NCBI GenBank assembly: GCA_023512225.1
Contig: JAIMAA010000005.1
Span: forward strand, 1-32,940
Reading direction: 5' to 3'
DNA from: Candidatus Bathyarchaeota archaeon
GTDB lineage: Archaea; Thermoproteota; Bathyarchaeia; Bathyarchaeales; Bathycorpusculaceae
DNA: 32,940 nt
The position numbers were made by a program, and so were the translations under genes. Positions 8,786 to 16,542 of the stretch are shown here, in pieces. A model generated the notes under the pieces. The model ran no database searches and had not been told where the DNA came from. It worked only from the letters and a program-made list of their open reading frames with translations. Numbering within the stretch: the stretch's first letter is position 1; the number at the start of each line of letters is the position of its first letter.

Positions 8786-9115
8786 ATGCGAAAATCAAAG
8801 CTTGAAACCTACGAAGACATTTTAGGCGCAATAATAAAGAAACCCTTAACCATCGACAGCATAGCCTACGAAACCAGCATGGACTGCACGGTTCTGGAAC
8901 AACGCCTAAATTCCCTAATTAAATACGGACTTGTCCAAGAACGCATTTCAGGCGCAAAAACATTGTATGCAATCACAGAAAGAGGCGCGACTGTTTTCAA
9001 AACCCTTAGCTTCCAAAAATACCTAGAAAAAGTGGCAAGTGCTATTAAAGTGATGGATGAGGCTTTGCAGGTCGTTCCAACACTCTCAAAGCGTGTTGAA
9101 AACGAGGAAAAATAG
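8786..9115 (+). CDS. Winged-helix DNA-binding protein (HTH_45-like)
   Basis: This is a 109-residue single-domain protein. Residues 5-75 fit a winged helix: TYEDILGAIIKKPLTIDSIA (helix 1-2), SMDCTVLEQRLNSLIKYGLV (recognition helix region), then a beta wing ending TLYAITERG. A C-terminal helix (residues 80-100) could dimerise. This arrangement is common among archaeal PF14947-type regulators. It lies divergently from the LipS1-like gene and 61 bases before the LipS2-like gene, so it may control one or both. The 127-base divergent region contains no strong palindrome that I can see. The ligand and targets are unknown. Confidence 0.75.
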   Translation: MRKSKLETYEDILGAIIKKPLTIDSIAYETSMDCTVLEQRLNSLIKYGLVQERISGAKTLYAITERGATVFKTLSFQKYLEKVASAIKVMDEALQVVPTLSKRVENEEK

Positions 9116-9176
9116 AATCGGCGAGAAAAAACGAAAACTATTAAACACGCAGTGAAGGGTTTCTTAAAAGAAGAAA

Positions 9177-10166
9177 ATGGCTCATCTTTCACCTGAAACT
9201 GTCTGGCGAATGAATAGAAACGAGCTTATGGAACTGTTAGACACGCCTAACCTTTTCTCTAAGCACAGAAAAATCCACTTTTACGCGCCAAGCTTCATGT
9301 ATTACAAAACAAGTTATTACTGTTCTTCGCCGAGAGATTTTCCAACAATCTCCGTGACTGGAAAAGGCTGCGCATTACAATGTAAACACTGCGGCGGAAT
9401 AGTTTTGGAAACAATGTATCCTGCTAACACGCCTGAGAAACTGTTTGACCTGTGCGTTAAGCTCAAAAATGAAGGCGCTTTAGGCTGCCTAATAAGTGGA
9501 GGATGTCTACCAGACGGTTCTGTACCGCTGGAAAATTTCGTCGACACTATTGGAAAGATTAAGCGTGAATTAGACTTAACAATTTTCGTTCACACAGGCA
9601 TAATAGGCTTTGATAACGCCAAAAAACTGAAAGACGCCAAGGTAGATGCTGCTCTTATCGATGTTATCGGCTCTGACGAAACAATAAGAGAAATCTATAA
9701 CCTAAATGTGACAATCAAAGATTACGAAAATTCTTTAAGAGCGCTACATGACGCTGGCATTGCCTTTGTGCCTCACGTGATTGTTGGGCTTCATTATGGA
9801 GAGCTGAAAGGTGAACTTCACGCTTTGAAGATGATATCCAAATACAAGCCTTCTGCGTTAGTCGTAATCGCGTTTATGCCTATACATGGAACAAAAATGG
9901 AAAATGTGAACCCGCCAGAACCTATGGACATCGCAAGAGTTATGTTAACTGCAAGGCTGATGTTTCCGGGAACACCGTTGGTTTTGGGCTGCATGAGACC
10001 GAAAGGCGAGCACCGTGTGAAAACGGACGTTCTAGTTATAAAAGCTGGGGTAGATGCCATAGCTTTTCCAGCGGAAGAGGCAATACGATTCGCCGAAAAC
10101 TTGGGATACGAGCCCGTGTTTTCTTCGCTTTGTTGTTCCCAAATTTATTCAGATATTAAGGTTTAG
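9177..10166 (+). CDS. lipS2: Radical SAM protein, biotin-synthase-like; probable lipoyl synthase subunit LipS2
   Basis: The 329-residue radical SAM protein has C65-x3-C69-x2-C72 in TGKGCALQCKHCGG. It has the COG1856 hallmarks: LISGGCLPDGSVPLENF, VHTGIIG, AALIDVIGSDETI, VPHVIVGLHYGELKGEL and LGCMRPKGEHR. In archaea this group is the partner of COG2516 proteins, and the pair (LipS1/LipS2) makes lipoate for the glycine cleavage system and 2-oxoacid dehydrogenases. Here the two genes are separated only by a winged-helix gene. The C terminus has SSLCCSQIY, with two adjacent cysteines. The start ATG at 9177 follows a purine-rich AGAAGAA. The gene end overlaps the convergent small membrane protein gene by four bases. 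No lipoylated carrier or lipoate ligase gene is present in the window. Confidence 0.65.
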   Translation: MAHLSPETVWRMNRNELMELLDTPNLFSKHRKIHFYAPSFMYYKTSYYCSSPRDFPTISVTGKGCALQCKHCGGIVLETMYPANTPEKLFDLCVKLKNEGALGCLISGGCLPDGSVPLENFVDTIGKIKRELDLTIFVHTGIIGFDNAKKLKDAKVDAALIDVIGSDETIREIYNLNVTIKDYENSLRALHDAGIAFVPHVIVGLHYGELKGELHALKMISKYKPSALVVIAFMPIHGTKMENVNPPEPMDIARVMLTARLMFPGTPLVLGCMRPKGEHRVKTDVLVIKAGVDAIAFPAEEAIRFAENLGYEPVFSSLCCSQIYSDIKV

Positions 10167-10414
10167 CGGTTTCTGAACATTGAGCCTTTCAGCGTTGTCA
10201 TAATGTTGTCTTTAAGTTTTGAATAGAAAGCGCTTAGTCTTTCTGCGTCTTTTTTCGCCATTCCTTGGCGGATTAGCTGTTTTTCGAAGGCTTTTCGTGC
10301 TTTGCGCACTTTCCAGCCTAATGTGAGCCATAAGAAGAAGAGGCTTATGAGAAGGCGAATCATGTAGAGAAAACTTACTGCCAGACTGCTTACTTTCATG
10401 GGTATTTCTCTCAA
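10163..10414 (-). CDS. Small single-pass membrane protein sharing a helical module with its upstream neighbour
   Basis: The product has 83 residues. Residues 8-34 form one transmembrane helix (SLAVSFLYMIRLLISLFFLW and following), and a basic cytoplasmic tail of about 50 residues comes after it. The tail, AFEKQLIRQGMAKKDAERL, aligns by eye with AFYKELKEAGMPEETAVRM of the gene at 10431-10820, so both carry the same short two-helix module. The intergenic gap is only 16 bases and they are surely cotranscribed. An alternative start is Met6 (MKVSS). No family is recognised. The 3' end overlaps the convergent LipS2-like gene by 4 bases. Confidence 0.6.
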   Translation of the reverse strand: MREIPMKVSSLAVSFLYMIRLLISLFFLWLTLGWKVRKARKAFEKQLIRQGMAKKDAERLSAFYSKLKDNIMTTLKGSMFRNR

Positions 10415-10430
10415 CTAAGTCACATTAAAT

Positions 10431-10820
10431 TTAATCTTCGTCTTCTTCCTCTTCTTCTTTTTCTCGGCGTTTTTCAGCCAGCTTTTCACGAATCTTCCTT
10501 GAAATTTCCTCGCCTATCTCTTCGCCACTTTCTGTTTTTCCTTTGCCCACAGACCGTTTCATTATTTCGCTGAGGTTTGTGAATACTGACACGTAATTCT
10601 CTGTCATTCTAACTGCTGTTTCTTCCGGCATGCCTGCTTCTTTTAGTTCTTTGTAAAAGGCTGCGGCTGCTTTTCCCATGTCTCTTCCTGTTTCTTCAGA
10701 AAACACGCTTGCAACTATTCCCTTTATTAGGCTTGGAATTTCCTTTGAAACAACGCTTAGAACTTCTTTCAGTTCCTCAACGTCCTCTTTCTCTTTTTTC
10801 TTTTCTTTTTCTTCGCTCAT
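10431..10820 (-). CDS. Highly charged soluble helical protein of unknown function
   Basis: The 129-residue product has a Lys/Glu-rich N terminus (MSEEKEKKKEKEDVEELKE) and a C-terminal tail of alternating basic and acidic residues ending EEEEEDED. Its helical core, residues 24-92, includes IPSLIKGIVASVF and the module AFYKELKEAGMPEETAVRM, which recurs in the membrane-anchored neighbour downstream. It probably forms helical bundles or coiled coils. The start ATG at 10820 has one of the strongest ribosome binding sites in the window, GGGGGTG (10829-10835 on the complement), which implies efficient translation. A soluble and membrane pair sharing one module suggests interaction (inference). The function is not recognised. 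Confidence 0.65.
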   Translation of the reverse strand: MSEEKEKKKEKEDVEELKEVLSVVSKEIPSLIKGIVASVFSEETGRDMGKAAAAFYKELKEAGMPEETAVRMTENYVSVFTNLSEIMKRSVGKGKTESGEEIGEEISRKIREKLAEKRREKEEEEEDED

Positions 10821-10938
10821 TCAATTGTCACCCCCATTTACTTGAATATTGTTCACGTTGACGATTTTGGAAGTTTGGAACATGCTTGTCTCACCGATTT
10901 ACATGTAGAGTCTGGTCATCCTTGTTATATGTTATGGG

Positions 10939-10966
10939 AAAAAGTGACCAGTCGCTCGGTCACTCT
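10939..10966 (-). terminator. Hairpin plus U-tract overlapping the stop of the winged-helix gene
   Basis: Read on the minus strand, AGTGACC (pairing outward with further A-U and G-U pairs) and GGTCACT form a stem of seven to nine pairs around an 8-base loop, and TTTTT follows at once. The core arms are 10944-10949 and 10958-10963. The stop codon of the gene at 10960-11439 lies inside the stem. The shape is that of an intrinsic terminator. Archaea mostly rely on the U-tract, so the hairpin may also protect the mRNA end. Confidence 0.5.
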
Positions 10967-11439
10967 GTAAGTTCATAAGTGTTCCCGTAACCTCCAACGC
11001 GTTTTACTATGCCTTCTTTCTCCAAACGCTCGAGTCTACTTCTAATGATTCGTCTTGACGCTTTTCCGCGCATGCGTTGGACTTGGCGGGTTATTGCTGA
11101 TATGTTGAGTTTTTCGTGTAAAGCAAGCGCTTGAACTATGCATCTTGAAATGTCGTCTTGAGCAATCCACGTTTTACGAAGATATTTTTCAGCAGTTTTC
11201 AATCGTTTCGCGATTTCTAAAGGTTCGCCGTATAAGCCTATGCCCATGCGGCTCATTCGAAGATAAGGAGCTAAACCCGCGTATTCTGGGTTGTTAACTA
11301 TGAAAGCCTCGAGAGTTTCAAGCCTCTTCATTATTAGGTCAAGTTTCCTGCTTAATTCTTCAATGCTTGACCTTTCCGTTCTGATTTTTCTGCTGCTGTT
11401 TTTACGTGCCATTTCTTTCACAAACTCTACATGCCGCAA
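10960..11439 (-). CDS. Winged-helix protein with N-terminal coiled coil
   Basis: The 159-residue product is basic at its N terminus. A heptad-like helix ([21 protein letters not shown], residues 26-46) follows. A C-terminal winged helix runs from about residue 95: [20 protein letters not shown], then [22 protein letters not shown] as recognition helix and wing. It looks like a dimeric DNA-binding protein of the archaeal type. Met11 (11409) is an alternative start. It begins five bases after the DUF998 gene ends on the same strand, so the two probably form one unit that stops at the hairpin over its stop codon. The target is unknown; local regulation of the membrane protein is plausible. Confidence 0.68.
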   Translation of the reverse strand: MRHVEFVKEMARKNSSRKIRTERSSIEELSRKLDLIMKRLETLEAFIVNNPEYAGLAPYLRMSRMGIGLYGEPLEIAKRLKTAEKYLRKTWIAQDDISRCIVQALALHEKLNISAITRQVQRMRGKASRRIIRSRLERLEKEGIVKRVGGYGNTYELTE

Positions 11440-11444
11440 CTTTA

Positions 11445-12050
11445 TTAGCTTCGGTGGGAGGCTTCTTTCAACATTTTACACCCAAGCACTATCGCCCATG
11501 CTGAGGCTGCAAGCGCAGAAACTGTTTCTGGAATGGCAACGCCCGAAACGAAATGTGTTGAGAAGTATGTTATCCATACGGCTACTGCGATTGCTGCTGT
11601 AAGAAAAGTAAACAAGCCCATCTTTGTTTGTTTCTCAAGTAAGAAGCTTGCGCCGATAACAAACATAGAAATTGGATAAAGCGCGAAAAAAGCCACTGAA
11701 ACTTGGTAATGTGTTGGCGTGATATTTTCTGGAAACACGCCTATCGCAGTTAAAGCCAAAGCATCAAGAACGAAGATGAAAGCACCGATTTTTCCCATTG
11801 ATCTATTGCTCAGTAAAACGAATAGCCCGCATGCAAAAACTAACGTGAGAATTCCGCTGATAATAAGTCCGTAATTGAAAAGTGGAGCTGTGACGCCTTC
11901 TTGAATGCCCAAATCGCTTAATGCGTTATCTGTCCAAATGAAACTTGGAGAATAGGTTATCGCGAGCGAAATGAACGTAAACGCAACTACTGGTGTGATT
12001 ACGCCGCTAATTCCAGATATCCTTAGTAAGTTGAAATTCCTTGAGTTCAT
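11445..12050 (-). CDS. DUF998-family membrane protein
   Basis: The 201-residue product has six predicted membrane helices and the DUF998 (PF06197) pattern: an N-terminal helix ending before the conserved loop [13 protein letters not shown] (residues 40-52), then [17 protein letters not shown]. The biochemical role of this family is unknown. It is the first gene of a two-gene unit with the winged-helix protein. The start ATG at 12050 is preceded by the AGAGATG region. The adjacent segment 12051-12220 separates it from the divergent MFS gene and should hold both promoters. Confidence 0.75.
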   Translation of the reverse strand: MNSRNFNLLRISGISGVITPVVAFTFISLAITYSPSFIWTDNALSDLGIQEGVTAPLFNYGLIISGILTLVFACGLFVLLSNRSMGKIGAFIFVLDALALTAIGVFPENITPTHYQVSVAFFALYPISMFVIGASFLLEKQTKMGLFTFLTAAIAVAVWITYFSTHFVSGVAIPETVSALAASAWAIVLGCKMLKEASHRS

Positions 12051-12220
12051 GACAACACATCTCTCAATACAGAATATTTTAAACTATTTCTGTTTTGCTT
12101 AGAAAAAAAGGTTCAAGAAAGAAGGTAACTCATCTTGCCAGTAGCTTTACGCTTAGGTCAAGCTTTTATCTATAACCACGTTTATTTTTGAAATTCAAAC
12201 AATGGTCTGGCGAGTAAGAC

Positions 12221-13411
12221 GTGGAAAAACCTCTATGGATTATCTGCATAACACACATGTTCATCGAAGTCTATCTTCTTATGCAAGTCGCCCTAATCCC
12301 CGTAATTATTCGAGAATTTCAGCTAAGCCTTCTTGAGGCTTCTTTAATCGCTACAATTCCAAGTATTCTCACACTATTAATGAACATTCCCTCTGGGTTC
12401 TTGACCGACAAGTTCAGCACCAACCAACTTTTATTCACCAGCATGCTGATAGAAGGGCTTTCAACTTTTCTCGTTAGCCAAACAAGCACCTTCTGGATGC
12501 TGATAGTTGGCGTGTCTTTACTAAAAATTTCTTCTCCAATATATCACATCTCTGGACTCAGCCAACTTAGCCGACTCGCAAAACCCGAAAGGATTAGTAG
12601 ATACGTAGGCTTTCATAACGCTCTTGGAAGTTTGGGCTCGGCAGCAGGGCTCATTACGCTTGCAGTTTTCTTAACAACATTTGGGTGGCGGATAACCTAC
12701 CTGTTTTGGGCAGTTCCGATTCTAATTTGGGGATTCATAATTTTAAAATCTCCATATTTGAAAACTAAACCAGCCAAAAGAGAAAGCTACGAGAAAAAGA
12801 ATCGCAGATTCACACGGCTGTCTCTAATCTTTTCAGCTGAGTTCATTATCTTATTGTTAGTTATAGGCGTCAGAGAAATTGGAGCCACTGGAAGCTCAAC
12901 ATTCATGACGACATTCTTCACGGACACCCGAGGCTTGCCTGATGCTACAGCCAGCTTAATATTCAGTTTAGGACCTTTCGTCGGGATAGCTGGCTCTTTA
13001 ATTGGTGGCTATTTGGGTGAGAAGCTAGGTGCGAAAAAGGCGCTTAGTTTGAGTATTCTCTGCGGTGCATTTTCGCTCATACTGTTGCCGGTGGCTTTCG
13101 AGCTTTACCTTATCATTCTCGCCTATCTTCTCTACTCCTTTTTTAGCAGCGCAATATGGTCGCCTATGAACACGATTGTGGCGCATGTGACGCCTGAAAC
13201 AGAGAGAGGAATGAGCTACAGCGTTTACTTCCTAACAGAAGGCTTGCTAGCCTCTGTCGCGCCAACCTTGGCAGCCGGCTTTATACAAGTCACCCAAATC
13301 TGGTTTATATTTCCCTACAGCATAGTTTTCATGGTTGCCAGCGTTATCATACTTCAATTCCTAAAACTCCCACAACCTCAACGAAATAACTTTAAACAAC
13401 TCAAAGAATAA
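12221..13411 (+). CDS. Major facilitator superfamily transporter
   Basis: The 396-residue product has about twelve membrane helices in two halves separated by a basic central loop (LKTKPAKRESYEKKNRRFTR, residues 184-203). MFS motif A-like loops appear in both halves: SGFLTDKFSTNQ (near 58-69) and GGYLGEKLGAKKA (near 264-276). The substrate cannot be told from the sequence; the layout fits a drug or small-molecule exporter or sugar-type carrier. The start is GTG at 12221, and an AT-rich TTTATTTTTG at about 12180 could serve as the TATA region. The M24 peptidase gene follows 34 bases later on the same strand, suggesting cotranscription and possibly peptide or amino acid handling (inference). 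Confidence 0.82.
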   Translation: MEKPLWIICITHMFIEVYLLMQVALIPVIIREFQLSLLEASLIATIPSILTLLMNIPSGFLTDKFSTNQLLFTSMLIEGLSTFLVSQTSTFWMLIVGVSLLKISSPIYHISGLSQLSRLAKPERISRYVGFHNALGSLGSAAGLITLAVFLTTFGWRITYLFWAVPILIWGFIILKSPYLKTKPAKRESYEKKNRRFTRLSLIFSAEFIILLLVIGVREIGATGSSTFMTTFFTDTRGLPDATASLIFSLGPFVGIAGSLIGGYLGEKLGAKKALSLSILCGAFSLILLPVAFELYLIILAYLLYSFFSSAIWSPMNTIVAHVTPETERGMSYSVYFLTEGLLASVAPTLAAGFIQVTQIWFIFPYSIVFMVASVIILQFLKLPQPQRNNFKQLKE

Positions 13412-13445
13412 GGCGTTAACCAAAAAAGAGGAGAATTAGGAAAGA

Positions 13446-14588
13446 ATGAACTTTGAGAGGAGACTTGTTGGGCTTCAAGAAAAAATGATGGAAAACAATG
13501 TTGACTTAGTCATTTATGGCTCATGTCAAAACTTCCAATACTTAACGGGGCTTCTAATTGATTGGCGTCATGGAATAGACTTGGGAAGCGAAGCGAACAA
13601 CATTTTTGTGCCTCGAACAGGCGAGCCGATTTTAACGTTGGCTGAAGATTGGACTGAACAAGCGTCTAAAACTTGGGTTAAAGATGTTCGCATTTTGAAA
13701 AGAGATGAGAATTATGGAGAATTCCTTAAGAAAGTGATGTTTGATTTGGACTTAGAAAAAGCGAAGATTGGCTTAGGCGACCATTTGTGGGGAACAACTA
13801 TAGCGGAAATTTCTAAAATCGTTAAAGGTGTTGAATTTTTTAAGGCTGAAGGATTTATGCGTCATTTAAGGATGATTAAAGATGAAGAAGAAATTGAAAA
13901 ACTTAGAAATGTTGCTGAGCTTACGGACAAAGTGATGGAAGCCACCGTTCCAAAAATCAGAGAAGGCGTCACACAGCGTCAATTAGAACTTGAGGTCGAG
14001 TTCTGCGGAAAAAGTTTAGGAGCCTCAGACGTATCATTTCCCTCCACAGCGGGCTTTGTTAAATCCAACTCTGAAATCTCGCCTAACCCATTCACGTATC
14101 CAAAAGAAAAAGGACTAGTGCGTGGCACTTCTGTCGCGTTCGACATCGGCTTCGTGATGGATGGTTACTGTTCGGACTTTGGAAGAAGCTTCTACTTCGG
14201 ACCCGCTAGCACAGAAGTTAGGAAAGGTTATGAAGCGCTACAACAAGCAGTCATTGAAACAGTTGATAAGATGCATGATGGGAGCATGCGTGTTTGCGAC
14301 CTCTTTCCACTTTTAGAAAGCGTGTTAGATAGACTTGGATATGGAGATTATTTGCGTGCACGTTTGCCGACGAAAAATCTTGGACACAACATCGGCGTTG
14401 AAGTACACGAGCCTCCATGGCTCAGTCCAGCTTATGCAGAAACTCTTCGTGAAAGCATGGTAATTGCTTTGGAACCGAAACTTTGGCATGCCGGCGAATA
14501 CTATCTGCGAGTTGAAGACATGGTTCTGGTGAAAAAGCGAAAAACCGAATTCTTAACAAACTTTGACAGAAAACTCTTTCAGTTGTGA
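13446..14588 (+). CDS. M24 family metallopeptidase (Xaa-Pro dipeptidase/aminopeptidase-like)
   Basis: This 380-residue protein has a creatinase-like N-terminal domain (1-145) and a pita-bread catalytic domain (150-380). All five metal ligands of the M24 family are visible: Asp233 (FDIG), Asp244 (CSDFGR), His314 (GHNIG), Glu343 (LEPK) and Glu357 (RVEDM). The second substrate His is in EVHEPPW (His321). It should therefore be an active dinuclear metal hydrolase, probably on proline-containing di- or short peptides in the cytoplasm. It follows the MFS gene by 34 bases, with GAGGAGAAT as ribosome binding site before ATG 13446. Creatinase-like or methionine aminopeptidase-like activity is less likely. 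Confidence 0.85.
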   Translation: MNFERRLVGLQEKMMENNVDLVIYGSCQNFQYLTGLLIDWRHGIDLGSEANNIFVPRTGEPILTLAEDWTEQASKTWVKDVRILKRDENYGEFLKKVMFDLDLEKAKIGLGDHLWGTTIAEISKIVKGVEFFKAEGFMRHLRMIKDEEEIEKLRNVAELTDKVMEATVPKIREGVTQRQLELEVEFCGKSLGASDVSFPSTAGFVKSNSEISPNPFTYPKEKGLVRGTSVAFDIGFVMDGYCSDFGRSFYFGPASTEVRKGYEALQQAVIETVDKMHDGSMRVCDLFPLLESVLDRLGYGDYLRARLPTKNLGHNIGVEVHEPPWLSPAYAETLRESMVIALEPKLWHAGEYYLRVEDMVLVKKRKTEFLTNFDRKLFQL

Positions 14589-14644
14589 GAATGGAAAGAA
14601 TTAAAAATAGAATGAATTAAAGTTTAGGGCAAGGTTGATGTGAA

Positions 14645-14848
14645 ATGCCAAAAGTGAAAGTTGACTGGAATAAATGCAATGGCGACGGCGTTTGTGCTGA
14701 AGTTTGTCCAGTGAACGTTTTCGAACTCAAGAAAATGCCAGAATATCAAGACAGCGAGAAGTCGGTTCCTGTGCGAGAAAGCGACTGCATAGCATGCATG
14801 GCATGCGTAACTTCATGCCCAACACAAGCGATAACTGTTGAGGAGTAA
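14645..14848 (+). CDS. Two-cluster ferredoxin with Asp in the first cluster motif
   Basis: A 67-residue bacterial-type ferredoxin, an electron carrier for archaeal oxidoreductases. The second motif is complete: C-x2-C-x2-C-x3-CP in DCIACMACVTSCP. The first motif reads CNGDGVCAEVCP, where the second cysteine is replaced by Asp (C-x2-D-x2-C-x3-CP). The same substitution occurs in Pyrococcus furiosus ferredoxin, where the Asp-ligated cluster interconverts between [3Fe-4S] and [4Fe-4S]. An insertion between the motifs (KKMPEYQDSEKSV) resembles 7Fe-type ferredoxins. It probably has its own promoter (TTAAAAATAG near 14599-14608) and a ribosome binding site GGTTGATG. Confidence 0.9.
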   Translation: MPKVKVDWNKCNGDGVCAEVCPVNVFELKKMPEYQDSEKSVPVRESDCIACMACVTSCPTQAITVEE

Positions 14849-14871
14849 CAAACTATTCTACAGAATCTTGC

Positions 14872-16008
14872 TTAATGAGTTATGCTATCTGGAACGAACC
14901 GTCTAAGCCTTTGCAGAGACCTCATTTTCTCTTTCTCTCCCACCTTAGCTTCCTGTATTGCCCGCTTAAGTATGTAAATTGACTCGTCCATGGCTCTGCG
15001 GTCTACTGGATAGGGCACGCCATCTTTTCCTCCATATGCAAAGGAATACTTTACAGGGTCTTTCCAGCTTGGCTTCTCGCCATAAATCAGCTCTGCAACT
15101 AATGCTAAACCTCTAACGGTTGCTGGTCCAACGCCTTTGAAACCTAAAAGTTCTTCGTAGTTTTTTGGTTGAAAGTCGTAAACTTGCTGTAGGAATTTCC
15201 AGTTTATGGTTCTGGGCATGGATAACAAATCGATTGAGTATTCCTTCCATGCTGGGTCTGGGGTTTTTGGTAGCCATTCTTGAAGCGACCTTTGATGTTC
15301 AGGTCTAACGGACGTGATTAGACGCATAAGCTTCTTAGGCGGCTCACAAGCTATTTCTACAGAAGCCTTTCTGCAGCCTTCACTTTCTTTGGCGGTCATG
15401 TCTAATGCAACTTCTCGTTTGGTGTCACCCACAATCGCGTTATGGGGTTCGACAACAAAGTCTTTCACGTTATCCGAAAGCCAATGATAACGTCTGGCTG
15501 TGCGGTCTTGAAGGCACATTCCCTGTTGGATGACTGCCCATTTTCCATCTTCGGCGACAATGAACGCGTGATGATAGAGCTGGTAACCCGCCTGAATGGC
15601 CGTGTTATCAACTTTAGCGCTCATTCTGCTTGCATAGCGCATTCGCTCGATCTTTGTGTCTGAAAAGCCGAATTTTTCGCCTACATTCTCGATTTCTAGT
15701 GGTGTTTGTTCAGAAATTTTGCCTTTGCCTCCGCAAACAGCAACTCCATGTTCTTCGGGAGAGATTGCGTGTTTTAGAACTCCAGTGACTACTGTTGTGA
15801 CGCCGGAAGAGTGCCAATCATAGCCTAAAACGCATCCTAAGGCTTGGAACCAGAAGGGGTCGGACATGCGTTTAAGAAAATCGTCTGTGCCATACTCGTC
15901 GACGATTATGGTGACGATTTCTGTGGCAAGCCCCCGCATTCGAATAGTAAGCCATTTAGGCGCTTTGCCGTAATGAAGTGGAAGTTTAGCAACGCCTGTT
16001 CTCTGCAT
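14872..16008 (-). CDS. DUF763 protein with helix-hairpin-helix
   Basis: The 378-residue product matches the length and N-terminal signature of the DUF763 family (PF05559): TGVAKLPLHYGKAPKWLTIRM at the start (residues 3-23), then LGCVLGYDWHSSGVTTVVTG and HHAFIVAEDGKWAVIQQGM. A helix-hairpin-helix, LLGFKGVGPATVRGLALVAEL, lies at about 289-309 and suggests nucleic acid binding. Family members are found in archaea and thermophiles and are suspected of DNA metabolism, but no function is established. It is the last gene of a minus-strand run, starting 39 bases after the PPAT gene, and has its own ribosome binding site (GAAGGA). It is convergent with the ferredoxin gene. Confidence 0.82.
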   Translation of the reverse strand: MQRTGVAKLPLHYGKAPKWLTIRMRGLATEIVTIIVDEYGTDDFLKRMSDPFWFQALGCVLGYDWHSSGVTTVVTGVLKHAISPEEHGVAVCGGKGKISEQTPLEIENVGEKFGFSDTKIERMRYASRMSAKVDNTAIQAGYQLYHHAFIVAEDGKWAVIQQGMCLQDRTARRYHWLSDNVKDFVVEPHNAIVGDTKREVALDMTAKESEGCRKASVEIACEPPKKLMRLITSVRPEHQRSLQEWLPKTPDPAWKEYSIDLLSMPRTINWKFLQQVYDFQPKNYEELLGFKGVGPATVRGLALVAELIYGEKPSWKDPVKYSFAYGGKDGVPYPVDRRAMDESIYILKRAIQEAKVGEKEKMRSLQRLRRFVPDSITH

Positions 16009-16047
16009 ATTAGTCCTTCATAAAAAGAGATATTGTTAAAAAAGAGT

Positions 16048-16539
16048 TTAACTGTTTCCTTTTGTTTTCAGTAGGTGTCCCTCGCGGTCGATTTCTCCAT
16101 GGCGAATTCGCGTTGTGGAAATCGGAGCGTGGTTTTCAGAGGGAACCATGTCTATAACAACTATTTGCAAGGGCTCCAATCCGCGTCTCTCTCTTTCCTC
16201 ATTAATCTTAACAGCCATACGTTCAGTTTCGCGGCTTACAACCAAAGCCTCAACACATCCTTCTGAAAGTGTTACTCCAAACGGGTCATTCAAAGGCATA
16301 ATCTCTGCTCTGTTCAATAAGCCTCTTTCTCGCAAGAACTTTTTCAATTCTTCGAGCCTCTGTTCGTAGGGAGCAGTTATGTGTGGCTTGCTGAGGCTTT
16401 CAACGAGCTTATCGGAGCATAGACCAATCAAAACGCGTTCTCCAACTTCAAAAGCTTTAGTTAGTAAAGTTCGGTGTCCCTTGTGAAACTCGTCGAAGGT
16501 GCCGCCGACAGCTACTGTTTTGAATTTTTCCTGCAACAT
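16048..16539 (-). CDS. coaD: Archaeal phosphopantetheine adenylyltransferase
   Basis: The 163-residue product is a nucleotidyltransferase of the archaeal PPAT type (COG1019). It transfers AMP from ATP to 4'-phosphopantetheine to give dephospho-CoA, the penultimate step of CoA synthesis. The nucleotide-binding motif GTFDEFHKGH is at residues 13-22 and the C-terminal ISTTRIR at 140-146. It sits 3 bases after pantoate kinase, another archaeal CoA-pathway enzyme, which supports the assignment against generic cytidylyltransferases. It is cotranscribed with pantoate kinase, an ECF-like membrane protein and DUF763. Confidence 0.9.
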   Translation of the reverse strand: MLQEKFKTVAVGGTFDEFHKGHRTLLTKAFEVGERVLIGLCSDKLVESLSKPHITAPYEQRLEELKKFLRERGLLNRAEIMPLNDPFGVTLSEGCVEALVVSRETERMAVKINEERERRGLEPLQIVVIDMVPSENHAPISTTRIRHGEIDREGHLLKTKGNS

Positions 16540-16542
16540 TTT

